From: Sedimenticola sp. | GTDB lineage: Bacteria; Pseudomonadota; Gammaproteobacteria; Chromatiales; Chromatiaceae | NCBI GenBank assembly: GCA_026985055.1 | Contig: JALSQZ010000021.1 | Location: 27,882 to 91,881 of the forward strand | Direction: 5' to 3' | Length of the DNA stretch: 64,000 nucleotides | Shown here: positions 38,116 through 47,622 of the stretch, one piece after another | Position numbering within the stretch: the first letter of the stretch is position 1 | Layout of the letters: the number at the start of each line of letters is the position of its first letter | Position numbers and translations under genes: made by a program | The notes under the pieces: generated by a model | Seen by the model: only the letters and a program-made list of their open reading frames with translations | The model's database searches: none | Told to the model about the DNA's origin: nothing

Positions 38116-40295
38116 CCCGCGACCCGCAGAAACTCCCTTGCTTCTTCCGCCTCCAGCGCCCGGGCATAGTAGTAACCCTGGGCCTGATCACAATGCTCCC
38201 GGCGGAGCATTTCTTCCTGTTCCTTGCTTTCCACGCCTTCGGCGATGATCTGCAGGTTCAGTGTCTTGCCCAGGGCAATGATGGCGCGAACGATGGCCAC
38301 GTCGTTCTCATCCGCCGGCACGCCCATGATGAAGGATCGGTCGATCTTCAGCTTGGACAGGGGCAGCTGCTTGAGATAGGCCAGTGAAGAATATCCGGTA
38401 CCAAAATCATCCACGGCCAGGGAAACACCCAGTCCGCGCAATTCAGTCATTACCGAAATCGCCTGCTGGGTGTGACTCATAATGAAGCTTTCGGTCAGCT
38501 CCAGTTCCAGCCAGCGGGTCTCAAAACCGGTTTTCCTCACGACATCGCGCACCACATCCAGCAATCCGTAGCCACGCAGCTGCAACGCGGATATGTTCAC
38601 CGAGACCAGACCGGTATCCATACCTTCCTTGCGCCACTGGGCAAACTGTCGGCAGGCAGTGCGTAACACCCATTCACCGAGAGGCAGGATCAAGCCGGTA
38701 TCCTCGGCCAGGGGAATGAACTGGCTGGGCGGAATCTGCCCATGCTCGGGATGATGCCAGCGCGCCAGCGCCTCGAACCCCACGACCCTGCCGGTATTCA
38801 GGCAGATCTGGGGTTGATAACAGACGGTGAACTGATTTTCACGCAGCGCCTTGCGCATGTCGGCTTCCATCTTGCTGCGCTCGATGGCGGTGCGCGTCAT
38901 TTCCTCAACATAATACTGGAAGGTGCTGCGCCCGGCTTCCTTGGCCTTGAACATGGCGGTATCGGCATTTCGCAGCAAGGTATGGGCATCATGACCATCC
39001 TGTGGGTAAATACTGATACCGATACTGATGTTGATATTGAATTGAACCTGCTGAACGATCAAGGGCTCGCGCAAGGCTTCGCGCAACCGCTTCACGCAAT
39101 GCATGGTGCTCTCGGGCTCCTTCAGGGTTTCCATTACCACCGCAAATTCATCCCCGCCGAGACGGGCGATGGTGTCCTGTTCACGCACTGCGGTACGCAG
39201 GCGCCGGGTGACCTCCTTGAGTACTTCGTCGCCCACGCCATGACCAAAACTGTCATTGATCTGCTTGAACTGGTCCAAGTCTATGTACAGTACCGCAAGC
39301 AGTTCGCCACTGCGGCTGACTCTGCGCAATGCCTGTTTGAGACGATCAAAAAACAGTTTGCGGTTCGGCAGGCCAGTGAGCAGATCATGATTGGCCAGAT
39401 GCTCCAGACTACGGGCCTTCTCTTCCAGCTCCAGCGTCTTGCGCTGCACCAGCGCACGAAAAAGGAACACCAGCGCCAGCAGCGCCAGTGCGGCGATACC
39501 CGCCAGCCCCAGCAGCCATTGGATCCATGTGGGTATCCTTTGCGCCTCTTCCGTGGGACTGAACCAGTCATGCATGGCCCGATAGTAGAAAGAACGTGGA
39601 TCATTCTTCCATTGCCGGACATGAGTATCCAGCACATCCAGCAGCTTCTCTTTCCCCGGAGCAGCGGCAAACATCAGCAGGGAAGGCTTGACCAGTATGG
39701 GCGTCGGCTCCAGGCCGAATTCATCGGCATGACGACGGCCAAAATAGGTATTCACCAGTCCCGCATCCACCCAGCCAACACGAATCAGGCGAAACACCTC
39801 ATTGAAATTGCTGACCTCATGAAAAGTCGCCTGAACTCCCAGCTTTTCCAGCTTTTCCGCCAGGGCCCGATACTGAATACTGCCCTTGACCACGGCCAGG
39901 CTCTTGCCCTGCAACTCCTTGACGCTGGGCAGGTGCACGCCTTCACGCACATACACCGCAGACCAGCTGGAAAGCACCACTTCCTTGCTCAGAGGAAAGA
40001 GCCGGGCGCGCTGCACAGAATAGGCCACGTCCGGCATCAGATCGATTTCGCCCTGCTGCAGTTGTCGCAGGCAGTTTTCCCATTCGCAGGAATGATAGTT
40101 CAGGGTCCAATCTTCCTGCTCTGCAATGCGCTTCAGAAGTTGCGGAAAAAAGCCGTCCGGCTGTCCTTTTTCATCGAGGAAAATCTTTGGCTCATTGGGA
40201 TAGATGCCGACATTTACCACGGTTTTCGCCGTTGCAAGTGTCATCTGGCCGCACAAGACCATCAGCACACAACCGCGCAAAACCAACCAAAACAT
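38094..40295 (-). CDS. Solute-binding-domain GGDEF-EAL protein
   Basis: 733 aa from ATG 40295, preceded by AGGAGTATTC. Signal peptide, then a periplasmic SBP_bac_3-type domain (about 28-245; VGIYPNEPKIFLDEKGQPDGF), a membrane helix (WLLGLAGIAALALLALVFLFRAL), a GGDEF domain (intact LGGDEFAVVME) and an EAL domain (intact FEALARW, with DDFGTGYSSL). It senses a small ligand outside and makes or breaks cyclic di-GMP inside. Both active-site motifs look intact, so either activity is possible. Confidence 0.94.
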   Translation of the reverse strand: MFWLVLRGCVLMVLCGQMTLATAKTVVNVGIYPNEPKIFLDEKGQPDGFFPQLLKRIAEQEDWTLNYHSCEWENCLRQLQQGEIDLMPDVAYSVQRARLFPLSKEVVLSSWSAVYVREGVHLPSVKELQGKSLAVVKGSIQYRALAEKLEKLGVQATFHEVSNFNEVFRLIRVGWVDAGLVNTYFGRRHADEFGLEPTPILVKPSLLMFAAAPGKEKLLDVLDTHVRQWKNDPRSFYYRAMHDWFSPTEEAQRIPTWIQWLLGLAGIAALALLALVFLFRALVQRKTLELEEKARSLEHLANHDLLTGLPNRKLFFDRLKQALRRVSRSGELLAVLYIDLDQFKQINDSFGHGVGDEVLKEVTRRLRTAVREQDTIARLGGDEFAVVMETLKEPESTMHCVKRLREALREPLIVQQVQFNINISIGISIYPQDGHDAHTLLRNADTAMFKAKEAGRSTFQYYVEEMTRTAIERSKMEADMRKALRENQFTVCYQPQICLNTGRVVGFEALARWHHPEHGQIPPSQFIPLAEDTGLILPLGEWVLRTACRQFAQWRKEGMDTGLVSVNISALQLRGYGLLDVVRDVVRKTGFETRWLELELTESFIMSHTQQAISVMTELRGLGVSLAVDDFGTGYSSLAYLKQLPLSKLKIDRSFIMGVPADENDVAIVRAIIALGKTLNLQIIAEGVESKEQEEMLRREHCDQAQGYYYARALEAEEAREFLRVAGQGAGLV

Positions 40296-40512
40296 GAATA
40301 CTCCTGGTCTTCCCGACCCTTGGGCGTCGCGTGCGCCCCCCTTTGCGAACAGCACCATCCCCTGCCGGGAAAAATGCCAAACGCTTCGCATTTTATCCCA
40401 AACTCGTCCCCATTCCGCAAAAAACCCAAAAAAATACCGGAAAGTATGGAACTGGCGTTTCCCGTTATAATGCTCTTCCCTGACTTCTGCAAGCCGACGC
40501 CCTTATTCCATC

Positions 40513-41550
40513 ATGCAACGCAAAGCTGTAGCCCTGATCTCCGGAGGCCTGGATTCCCTGCTGGCTGTGCGCGTCCTGCAGGAACAGGGCATCCATGTGG
40601 AGGGCATCAATTTCTTTACCGGATTCTGCGTAGAGGGACACACCCACGCCATCCGCAAGAAAGACCAGAAAAAGCCCAAGCGCAACAACGCTCTGTGGTG
40701 CGCGGAGCAACTTGGCATAAAACTCCACATCATCGACATCGTGGAAGAGTACAAGGATGTCGTCTTCAACCCGAAATACGGCTATGGCGCCAACCTCAAC
40801 CCCTGCCTGGACTGCAAGATCTTCATGGTGAAGAAGGCCAGGGAGTGGATGGAAGCTCACGATTTCGATTTCATCATTACCGGCGAAGTGGTGGGGCAGC
40901 GGCCCAAATCCCAGCGCAAGGACACCATGCCGGTGGTGCAGAAGGATTCCGGCATCGAAGACCGGCTGCTGCGCCCCCTGTGCGCGAAAAACCTGCCGCA
41001 AACCCTGCCGGAGCGCGAAGGCTGGGTGGACAGGGAAAAGCTTTACGATTTTTCCGGCCGCAGCCGCAAGCCACAAATGGCGCTGGCGAGGAAATTCGGT
41101 TTCGAAGACTACGCCCAGCCCGCCGGCGGCTGCTGCTTTCTCACAGACGCGCAGTATTCCGTCAAACTGCAGGATCTGTGGAAGGCGCGCGGCAACAAGC
41201 AATATGAAATGGATGACATCATGCTGCTCAAGGTCGGGCGCCATATCCGGCCGGAGCCCGGTTACAAGCTCATCATTTCCCGGGAAGAAGGAGAAGGCAA
41301 ATTCCTGCAGGGGTACCGCAAGCAGTACCCCAGTCTCAAGACCACCAGCCACGCCGGCCCCCTCTGCCTCATCGACGGAGACTTTGCCGAAGAACAGATC
41401 GAACAGGCGGCGCGCATCGTGGCCCGCTACAGTCAGGGCAAGAATGCAGACACAGTGGAACTGGAATACCGTGACACGGATGGCAATACGCGCAACATCC
41501 AGGTAGCGCCCCTGCCACCCCACGAACTGAACAAGGAATGGATCGTATGA
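40513..41550 (+). CDS. PP-loop thiouridylase-like protein (MnmA/ThiI-related)
   Basis: 345 aa. The PP-loop ATP-binding motif SGGLDSLLA is at residues 10-18. A conserved NPCLDCKIFM and PAGGCCFLTD give Cys residues for sulfur transfer or a cluster; the C-terminal part (about 215-345) is a separate domain starting MLLKVGRHIRPEPGYKLIISREE. It resembles the MnmA/ThiI superfamily proteins of anaerobes and sulfur bacteria; true MnmA is a different subfamily. The stop overlaps the tusA-like start (ATGA), which makes the small protein a likely sulfur donor. Confidence 0.83.
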   Translation: MQRKAVALISGGLDSLLAVRVLQEQGIHVEGINFFTGFCVEGHTHAIRKKDQKKPKRNNALWCAEQLGIKLHIIDIVEEYKDVVFNPKYGYGANLNPCLDCKIFMVKKAREWMEAHDFDFIITGEVVGQRPKSQRKDTMPVVQKDSGIEDRLLRPLCAKNLPQTLPEREGWVDREKLYDFSGRSRKPQMALARKFGFEDYAQPAGGCCFLTDAQYSVKLQDLWKARGNKQYEMDDIMLLKVGRHIRPEPGYKLIISREEGEGKFLQGYRKQYPSLKTTSHAGPLCLIDGDFAEEQIEQAARIVARYSQGKNADTVELEYRDTDGNTRNIQVAPLPPHELNKEWIV

Positions 41551-41777
41551 GCCGCATCAGCCTGGACTGCCGCCGGTTGCTTTGTCCCATGCCCGTGATC
41601 CGGGTCCAGGACAGAATCACCGAACTGCAACCCGGTGATGAACTGGAAGCGGTATGCACGGATCCCGGTGTGATGCAGGATATTCCCGCCTGGTGCCGGA
41701 TCAATGGCCATCAGGTGCTGGAACAGAAGATCGTCAACGACGAGTACATTCTTCTCATCCGCGTGCAGGGAGACTGA
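41547..41777 (+). CDS. tusA: TusA-family sulfur carrier
   Basis: 76 aa from ATG 41547. The active Cys lies in the family motif RRLLCPMPVIRV (CPxP), followed by the ferredoxin-like fold with GDELEAVCTDPGVMQDIPAWC. TusA carries persulfide sulfur to tRNA thiolation, molybdopterin or dissimilatory sulfur oxidation. It is translationally coupled to the PP-loop gene upstream and 3 bases from the CDF gene downstream. Confidence 0.92.
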   Translation: MSRISLDCRRLLCPMPVIRVQDRITELQPGDELEAVCTDPGVMQDIPAWCRINGHQVLEQKIVNDEYILLIRVQGD

Positions 41778-41780
41778 GCG

Positions 41781-42971
41781 ATGAGCGAGACGCCACAAAT
41801 CGGCTCCCAGGAACACCGGGATCTGCGCAAACAGGAATCCGGCCGGGTGGCCATTGTCGGCGCCATCGTCAACCTCATCCTCAGCGCGGTGAAGGTCATG
41901 GTCGGCATCCTGGGCAACTCCCAGGCGCTGATTATCGACGGCATACATTCCCTGTCCGACCTGATGACCGACATTCTGGTGCTGGCGGCCTCCCATCACG
42001 CCTCCCATGGGCCGGATGCAAACCATCCCTACGGTCATGGCCGCTTCGAAACCGCCGCCACCCTGGCCCTGGGCGCGTTCCTGGTGCTGGTGGCCGGGGG
42101 CATCATGTGGGACTCCATCGAACGCCTTACCCATGCTGCAGACGCAGTTACACCAAAGCCAATCGCGCTGTATGCCGCCCTGTTTTCCATTCTCACCAAT
42201 GAAGCGCTCTACTGGTACACCCTGATCGTTGCCCGGCGCATCAATTCCGATCTGCTGCGCGCCAATGCCTGGCATCATCGCTCGGATGCCATCTCTTCCA
42301 TCGTGGTGCTGGTGGGCGTGGCCGGCGCCATGCTGGGGCATGGCTGGCTGGATCTGGCGGCGGCCCTCATCGTCGGCGCCATGGTGGCCAAGATCGGCTG
42401 GGATCTGGGCTGGGGCGCCATGCGCGAACTGGTGGACGAATCCCTGGAGGAAGACAAGGTAGAGCAAATCCGCCACATCATCACCGGCATCCCCGGCGTG
42501 CGCTCCCTGCATATGCTGCGCACCCGGCGCCAGGGGCATGAGGCCATGGCGGACGTGCATGTACAGGTGGATCCGATGATTTCCGTGTCCGAAGGACATA
42601 TGGTCGCCATTGCCGTGGAGGAACAGATCAAGGCGGGCATTGAAGAAATCTCCGATGTCACCGTGCATATCGATCCGGAAGATGACGAAACCATGCCCAC
42701 CTGCAAGGGTCTCCCCCTGCGCGACGAAGCGGAACGGATCCTTGGCGAAGCCTGGAAACCCCTGGACTGCCTGGGCCGGCAGGAACGAATTCTGTTCCAT
42801 TACCTGGGTGGCAAAATCGACCTGGAAGTGTTCTTCCCCCTGGACTGCTACGATAGCCGGGAGAACGCCGTGAATCTGCAGCAGGCCATGCAGAAATCAC
42901 TCCGGAAACATCCTGATTTCGGCGAAGTACGCGTATATTTTGGCGGCGTCTCGCACCTGGAAAGGGCATAA
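41781..42971 (+). CDS. Cation diffusion facilitator (CDF) metal exporter
   Basis: 396 aa, six membrane helices and a cytoplasmic domain. Metal-site motifs: IDGIHSLSDLMTD on helix 2 and WHHRSDAISS on helix 5; a His-rich loop HHASHGPDANHPYGHGR lies between. The C-terminal cytoplasmic domain (220-300) is followed by an extra region of about 90 residues (to 396) with CKGLPLRDEAE and DLEVFFPLDC, longer than FieF. Likely exports iron, manganese, zinc or cobalt. Last gene of the PP-loop, tusA, CDF operon. Confidence 0.9.
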   Translation: MSETPQIGSQEHRDLRKQESGRVAIVGAIVNLILSAVKVMVGILGNSQALIIDGIHSLSDLMTDILVLAASHHASHGPDANHPYGHGRFETAATLALGAFLVLVAGGIMWDSIERLTHAADAVTPKPIALYAALFSILTNEALYWYTLIVARRINSDLLRANAWHHRSDAISSIVVLVGVAGAMLGHGWLDLAAALIVGAMVAKIGWDLGWGAMRELVDESLEEDKVEQIRHIITGIPGVRSLHMLRTRRQGHEAMADVHVQVDPMISVSEGHMVAIAVEEQIKAGIEEISDVTVHIDPEDDETMPTCKGLPLRDEAERILGEAWKPLDCLGRQERILFHYLGGKIDLEVFFPLDCYDSRENAVNLQQAMQKSLRKHPDFGEVRVYFGGVSHLERA

Positions 42972-42981
42972 GCGCGATTTT

Positions 42982-42998
42982 CGCACCGTTCTGGTGCA
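42982..42998. promoter_or_regulatory. NtrC (GlnG) binding site candidate
   Basis: CGCACC-GTTCT-GGTGCA is one base from the NtrC consensus TGCACC-N5-GGTGCA. It lies about 100 bases upstream of the sigma-54 promoter of glnA, the right distance for an enhancer. Confidence 0.7.
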
Positions 42999-43098
42999 AG
43001 CCAGACAGGAATTGTCCAGGCAGGGTTCTCACGTCAATTCATAAATTTTCTTATATGCATCACTCAAGTATTTCTCCTTGACCTGTGCCCCTTCATGG

Positions 43099-43114
43099 TG
43101 GCATGGTTCATGCA
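43099..43114 (+). promoter_or_regulatory. Sigma-54 promoter of glnA
   Basis: TGGCATGGTTCATGCA matches the -24/-12 consensus TGGCACG-N4-TTGCA at 14 of 16 defined or free positions, with the GG and GC pairs correctly spaced. Transcription would start near 43126 and give a leader of about 80 bases to the glnA ATG. Together with the NtrC-like site this points to nitrogen control. Confidence 0.72.
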
Positions 43115-43207
43115 CTAAAAATCGAGACTTGAGACCGGGCCGCGTAAGGGTCATGCTTTTCCGCGCGGCCAGCTTTTATTTTCTTAATAACCATACTGGA
43201 GGGACAA

Positions 43208-44617
43208 ATGTCCGCAAAAGACGTCCTCAAACTGATCAAGGACAACGACGCCAAGTTCGTTGATTTACGTTTCACCGATACCCGCGGCAAGGAGCAACAT
43301 GTTTCCCTGCCCGTCAGCGAAATCGATGAAGACATATTTACCGAAGGCAAGATGTTCGACGGCTCGTCCATCGCCGGCTGGAAAGGCATCAATGAATCGG
43401 ACATGATCCTCATGCCGGATCCCGACACCGCCATTGTCGATCCCTTTGCGGACGAAACCATGGTCAACATTCGTTGCGACATTCTCGAGCCCTCCACCAT
43501 GGAAGGCTACGAGCGCGATCCCCGCTCCGTGGCCAAGCGCGCCGAAGCCTATCTGAAATCCACCGGCATCGCCGACACCGCCTATTTCGGTCCCGAACCC
43601 GAGTTTTTCGTTCTGGACGACGCCCGCTGGGGCGCGGACATGTCCGGCGCCTTCTACAAGGTCGATTCCGAAGAAGCCGAGTGGAACTCCGAGCGCGTCT
43701 ATGAAGACGGCAACATCGGCCACCGCCCCGGTCTGAAAGGCGGCTACTTCCCCGTACCGCCGGTCGATTCCCTGCACGACCTGCGTTCCGCCATGTGCCT
43801 GGCCCTGGAGGAAATGGGCGTGCCTGTGGAAGTACATCACCACGAAGTGGCCACCGGCGGCCAGTGCGAGATCGGCACCAAGTTCGATACCCTGGTAAAA
43901 CGCGCCGACTGGAACCAGATCATGAAGTACGTGATCCAGAACGTGGGGCACGCCTACGGCAAGACGGTTACCTTCATGCCCAAGCCCCTGGTGGGCGACA
44001 ACGGTTCCGGCATGCATGTGCATCAGTCCCTGGCCAAAGACGGCGAAAACATCTTTGCCGGCGACCAGTACGGCGGCCTGTCCGAGACTGCCCTGTACTA
44101 CATCGGCGGCATCATCAAGCACGCTCGCGCCCTGAACGCCTTTACCAACGCCTCCACCAACAGCTACAAGCGCCTGGTGCCTGGCTTCGAAGCGCCGGTA
44201 ATGCTCGCCTACTCCGCCCGCAACCGCTCCGCTTCCATTCGTATTCCCTGGGTTTCCAACCCCAAGGGGCGTCGTATCGAAGTGCGCTTCCCTGATCCTA
44301 CCGCCAACCCCTATCTGGCCTTCTCCGCCATGATGATGGCCGGTCTGGACGGCATCCAGAACAAGATCCATCCCGGCGATGCCATGGACAAGGATCTGTA
44401 CGACCTGCCCGCGGAAGAAGCGGCCGCCATCCCCACCGTCTGCCACAGCCTGGATCAGGCCCTGGAAGCCCTGGACGCGGATCGTGAATTCCTTACCGCT
44501 GGCGGCGTGTTCACCGATGACCTCATCGAAGGCTATATCGAACTGAAGATGGAAGAAGTCACGCGTCTGCGCATGACCACCCATCCTGTAGAATTCGATA
44601 TGTATTACAGCCTGTAA
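43208..44617 (+). CDS. glnA: Glutamine synthetase, type I
   Basis: 469 aa, the length of class I-beta enzymes, with GGAGGGACAA upstream of the ATG. It makes glutamine from glutamate, ammonia and ATP. Active-site signatures: [39 protein letters not shown]. The adenylylation Tyr sits in [10 protein letters not shown], so GlnE control is expected. The upstream sigma-54 promoter and NtrC-like site fit nitrogen regulation; ntrBC and glnB are not in the window. Confidence 0.98.
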   Translation: MSAKDVLKLIKDNDAKFVDLRFTDTRGKEQHVSLPVSEIDEDIFTEGKMFDGSSIAGWKGINESDMILMPDPDTAIVDPFADETMVNIRCDILEPSTMEGYERDPRSVAKRAEAYLKSTGIADTAYFGPEPEFFVLDDARWGADMSGAFYKVDSEEAEWNSERVYEDGNIGHRPGLKGGYFPVPPVDSLHDLRSAMCLALEEMGVPVEVHHHEVATGGQCEIGTKFDTLVKRADWNQIMKYVIQNVGHAYGKTVTFMPKPLVGDNGSGMHVHQSLAKDGENIFAGDQYGGLSETALYYIGGIIKHARALNAFTNASTNSYKRLVPGFEAPVMLAYSARNRSASIRIPWVSNPKGRRIEVRFPDPTANPYLAFSAMMMAGLDGIQNKIHPGDAMDKDLYDLPAEEAAAIPTVCHSLDQALEALDADREFLTAGGVFTDDLIEGYIELKMEEVTRLRMTTHPVEFDMYYSL

Positions 44618-44655
44618 CCCTGCCGCGGCGGAATTTTTCCGCTTCAGCACCGCAG

Positions 44656-44684
44656 AAAACCCCGGATCAGTCCGGGGTTTTTCT
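44656..44684 (+). terminator. Rho-independent terminator of glnA
   Basis: AAAACCCCGGA and TCCGGGGTTTTT form a strong hairpin around TCAG, 40 bases after the glnA stop, with a T-tract. Confidence 0.9.
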
Positions 44685-45006
44685 TGCCCTCGGCAATGCC
44701 AACCGTCGTACTGCCTCCCGTGGAAACTCCGCAACAATCCCTTTTCCTTGTTTTGTCCCAGATCAACAAAAGGTTGCCGACCTTGGGCGACCGGTCTTGC
44801 TTTTTCCCAAACCCCTATTACACTCAGAATGAAGGTAGTATTTGATCAAGCGGAGGTGTTTCAAGCGGTTTGAAAACCAGAAGCAGATTACTACAAATGC
44901 AGCAGGTTACCTTCGCGATTTCCCTTGTTTCAAATGGTTTTCAAGGCTTCTGCTTGGACATGTTTTCTCCGTTTGCAACAGTTTCAAGGAGTTAAGGAGT
45001 CCTATC
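44685..45006. other. Intergenic region upstream of the SLH-protein gene
   Basis: About 320 bases between the glnA terminator and ATG 45007. An open frame crosses it (from 44842) but has no ribosome binding site or sensible composition, so I treat it as leader. It contains A/T-rich stretches and GTTTGAAAACCAGAAGCAG / GGTTTTCAAGGCTTCTGCTT, related segments that could pair in part. No promoter can be named. Confidence 0.4.
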
Positions 45007-45861
45007 ATGAAAAAACTGAAAATTACCACTACCCTGTTGGCCAGTCTCACCCTGGCCGCCGGTATTTCCAGCGCCAAAGAAGAAGAATTTCCCGCCATGG
45101 TGCCGCAACAAGGAGCGATGACCGCTGACCAGGCCCCAGAGACAAACATGGCCTTTGGTCCCAATCAGGTATGGACATCCATTGGCGCGCCGGAATTCAT
45201 GCCCAGATCGGGCAGCGTTGTTCCTACCATGTTTGGCAACGGATACGTGCAACCTGGGCAGAAGGGTGCGGGGATTTATTGGGCGCAAATCAATTTACCC
45301 AACGGAGCCGAGGTAAAATCGGTATATATGCCCTTGTACGACAAGGACGCAAACAGCTATGTGACCTTCTGGTTATATGGCGTTCAAGCCTATTCCCCTA
45401 CCTATCCCCCATATATTCTGGGAGACAGTACGCCTGAATCCAAAATTTTCGGCACAGGCAGCACAGGCACCACCGAAATGCCGGGATACATCAACATCAG
45501 CGTTACTCCATCAGAGCCCATGGTCATTCATGAATACGGAGATTTTGACGGTGATGGTTCCGGAAACACATATTTCAATATAACAGTTCTTACCTCCGTG
45601 GACGCAAACGCAAGCACTTCGGACATTCGATTTTTTGGCGCCGCGGTGGGATGGACAAGAACCATCAGCCCCGCCCCCGCAACGGCCAGCTTCAATGACG
45701 TACCCACGGGTCACTGGGCGTTTCAGGCCATCGAGGCCTTGGCCAACAGCGGCATCACCAGCGGCTGTGACGCCAACAATTTCTGCCCGGACGCCAATCT
45801 CACCCGGGCGCAGATGGCGGTATTCCTGTCCAAGGCGCTGGGCCTGCACTGGGGCATCTGA
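45007..45861 (+). CDS. Secreted protein with C-terminal SLH domain
   Basis: 284 aa from ATG 45007 with AAGGAG 8 bases upstream. Signal peptide MKKLKITTTLLASLTLAAGISSA. Residues about 40-225 form a beta-rich domain, with an acidic DFDGDGSGN loop that could bind calcium. Residues about 230-284 are one SLH domain (FNDVPTGHWAFQAIEALANSGITSGC, then NFCPDANLTRAQMAVFLSKAL) with two Cys. SLH domains normally bind cell-wall polymers and are less common in Gammaproteobacteria; here it may bind the cell surface. Function unknown. Confidence 0.85.
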   Translation: MKKLKITTTLLASLTLAAGISSAKEEEFPAMVPQQGAMTADQAPETNMAFGPNQVWTSIGAPEFMPRSGSVVPTMFGNGYVQPGQKGAGIYWAQINLPNGAEVKSVYMPLYDKDANSYVTFWLYGVQAYSPTYPPYILGDSTPESKIFGTGSTGTTEMPGYINISVTPSEPMVIHEYGDFDGDGSGNTYFNITVLTSVDANASTSDIRFFGAAVGWTRTISPAPATASFNDVPTGHWAFQAIEALANSGITSGCDANNFCPDANLTRAQMAVFLSKALGLHWGI

Positions 45862-45902
45862 TCCGGCAGCCGCTTTCATGCGTCCTGTTTAGGCTGGACA
45901 AG

Positions 45903-45929
45903 GCGGGCGAAAACCCGGTTTTCGCCCGC
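45903..45929 (+). terminator. Hairpin after the SLH-protein gene
   Basis: GCGGGCGAAAA pairs perfectly with TTTTCGCCCGC around CCCGG, 41 bases after the stop. The T-run is inside the stem rather than after it, so termination is plausible but not certain. Confidence 0.6.
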
Positions 45930-45997
45930 TTGCCATGTTTGTGTCCGGATTGGCTTCTTCTGCCATTCCATCTTCGACCCAGATTGCTGTTTCCCCC

Positions 45998-47272
45998 ATG
46001 AACTCACTCAAGCACAGTATTGTTTTTCTTTGTATCGGATTTGTCTGGTTGCAACCTCTATATGCCGATTCAAGCCCTGACAACATCAACCATGCAGAAA
46101 ACGCCTCTCAACAACGTGATATCGACCGCTTGCGCAGCAAAGCCTCATCAGGCGACCCTGAAGCCCAATACCAACTGGCGCTGGCCTTCGCCCAGGGCAA
46201 GGGACTGGCGGCTGATGCGGAACTGGCGGCCCACTGGTTGCGAAAGTCTGCCGAACTGGGATACGCGCCCGCCCAATACCGGCTTGGGATGCGCTTGCTG
46301 GAAGGCCAGGGCGTAAAAGCCGCGCCGGCCGAAGGAATCAAATGGCTGCGCCGCGCCGCGCGGCAGAATCTGGCCGAGGCGCAACAGGCCCTGGGCCTGG
46401 CCATTCTGCAGGGCCGCGGCGCCGAACCGGACAAAAACGAAGCCAAGGCATGGCTGGAAAAAGCCGCGACACAAGGCAACGCCGATGCCGCCTTTGCCCT
46501 GGGCAAGCTGCTCATGAGCGATGCCAATCCGGCAGCCGCCCGGCCCTGGCTGGAAAAGGCGGCCCGGGCCGGAAACCCCGATGCCGTCTATGCCCTGGCC
46601 AGGCTGGACAGCGCAGGGCAACCCGGGCAATGGCGGGCAAAAATGCAAGCCGCGGCCAAACTGGGATACGCACCGGCGCAATACGACCTGGCGGTCGCCT
46701 TTGTGCAGGGACAGTTTGGGCTGGAAAAGAACCCCGCCCAGGGCGCTTTATGGATGCGCAAGGCGGCGCAACAGGGATTCACCCGCGCCCTCTATGACCT
46801 GGGCTGGCTGTATGAAACCGGCACCGGGATTCCCAGGGACAAGGACAAGGCTTTCCAGTGGTATCGAAAGGCCGCCAGCAAAAACTTCGCGCCGGCCTTG
46901 TACCGCCTGGCCATCGCCCATGCAAACGGGGATGGGGTGGAGAAAAATTTCGACACATCCTTCGATTATCTGTCACGCGCCGCCATTCAGGGATCCAGAG
47001 ACGCCCAGTATGCCCTGGGGGTTCTCTACGACAATGGCGAAGGGGTCAATCAGGATTTTGCCAAGGCGATGCAATGGTACAAAACCGCCGCCGCCCAGGG
47101 AGACCCCAAGGCCATGTATGCCATTGGCAACCTTCATGCCAATGGCTACGGGGTGAAAAAGGATCTGGCCAGAGCCAGAACCTGGTACTGCAAGGCGGCG
47201 CGGCTGGGGCTGCCGCAGGCGCGAAAAATACTCGATGACCCCGTGGACATCGATCAAGCCTGTCCGCCATGA
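45998..47272 (+). CDS. Sel1-repeat (TPR-like) periplasmic protein
   Basis: 424 aa from ATG 45998, chosen because it begins a signal peptide (SIVFLCIGFVWLQPLYA); no clear ribosome binding site is seen at this or the upstream in-frame ATG 45935. The mature part is about ten Sel1 repeats of 36 residues (AQYQLALAFAQGKGLAADAELAAHWLRKSAELG and so on), with the typical spacing of Gly and Ala. Such solenoids bind partner proteins. The last bases overlap the next gene (ATGA). Confidence 0.88.
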   Translation: MNSLKHSIVFLCIGFVWLQPLYADSSPDNINHAENASQQRDIDRLRSKASSGDPEAQYQLALAFAQGKGLAADAELAAHWLRKSAELGYAPAQYRLGMRLLEGQGVKAAPAEGIKWLRRAARQNLAEAQQALGLAILQGRGAEPDKNEAKAWLEKAATQGNADAAFALGKLLMSDANPAAARPWLEKAARAGNPDAVYALARLDSAGQPGQWRAKMQAAAKLGYAPAQYDLAVAFVQGQFGLEKNPAQGALWMRKAAQQGFTRALYDLGWLYETGTGIPRDKDKAFQWYRKAASKNFAPALYRLAIAHANGDGVEKNFDTSFDYLSRAAIQGSRDAQYALGVLYDNGEGVNQDFAKAMQWYKTAAAQGDPKAMYAIGNLHANGYGVKKDLARARTWYCKAARLGLPQARKILDDPVDIDQACPP

Positions 47273-47622
47273 AGCCGGGGCTCCGCCTGCCCAAAAGCGC
47301 CCAAGCCTGGCGGACGCCGGATTTTAGCCAAACCCTGAAAAGGGAACTGGAAGCCCTGGGACTGGATGAACTGCCCCTGCAACAAGGCTTGTCCGCAAGC
47401 AGCGTCGCCCTGGACGACTGGATGCAGGCCATCATTCTTTCCTCCAAGGAAACCAGCGGCATCATTCACATCCACGCCGGTCTTTTTTATACCGGGGTGG
47501 TCGCAGGCTGCAGTTGCGCCGATGACCCCACGCCCCTGGAACGGGAAAACGAATACTGCGAGATACTGATCCGCCTCGACCATGCCAGCGGCGAGGCGAA
47601 GATCAGCCTGGCTCAGGAGTAG
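47269..47622 (+). CDS. Small conserved-looking protein, unknown
   Basis: 117 aa, translationally coupled to the Sel1 gene. No signal peptide. A short N-terminal helix region is followed by a beta-rich core (GIIHIHAGLFYTGVVAGCSCADDPTP) with three Cys (CSC and EYCEIL). No family recognised. It overlaps the end of the converging DUF533 gene by 10 bases. Confidence 0.72.
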   Translation: MKPGLRLPKSAQAWRTPDFSQTLKRELEALGLDELPLQQGLSASSVALDDWMQAIILSSKETSGIIHIHAGLFYTGVVAGCSCADDPTPLERENEYCEILIRLDHASGEAKISLAQE

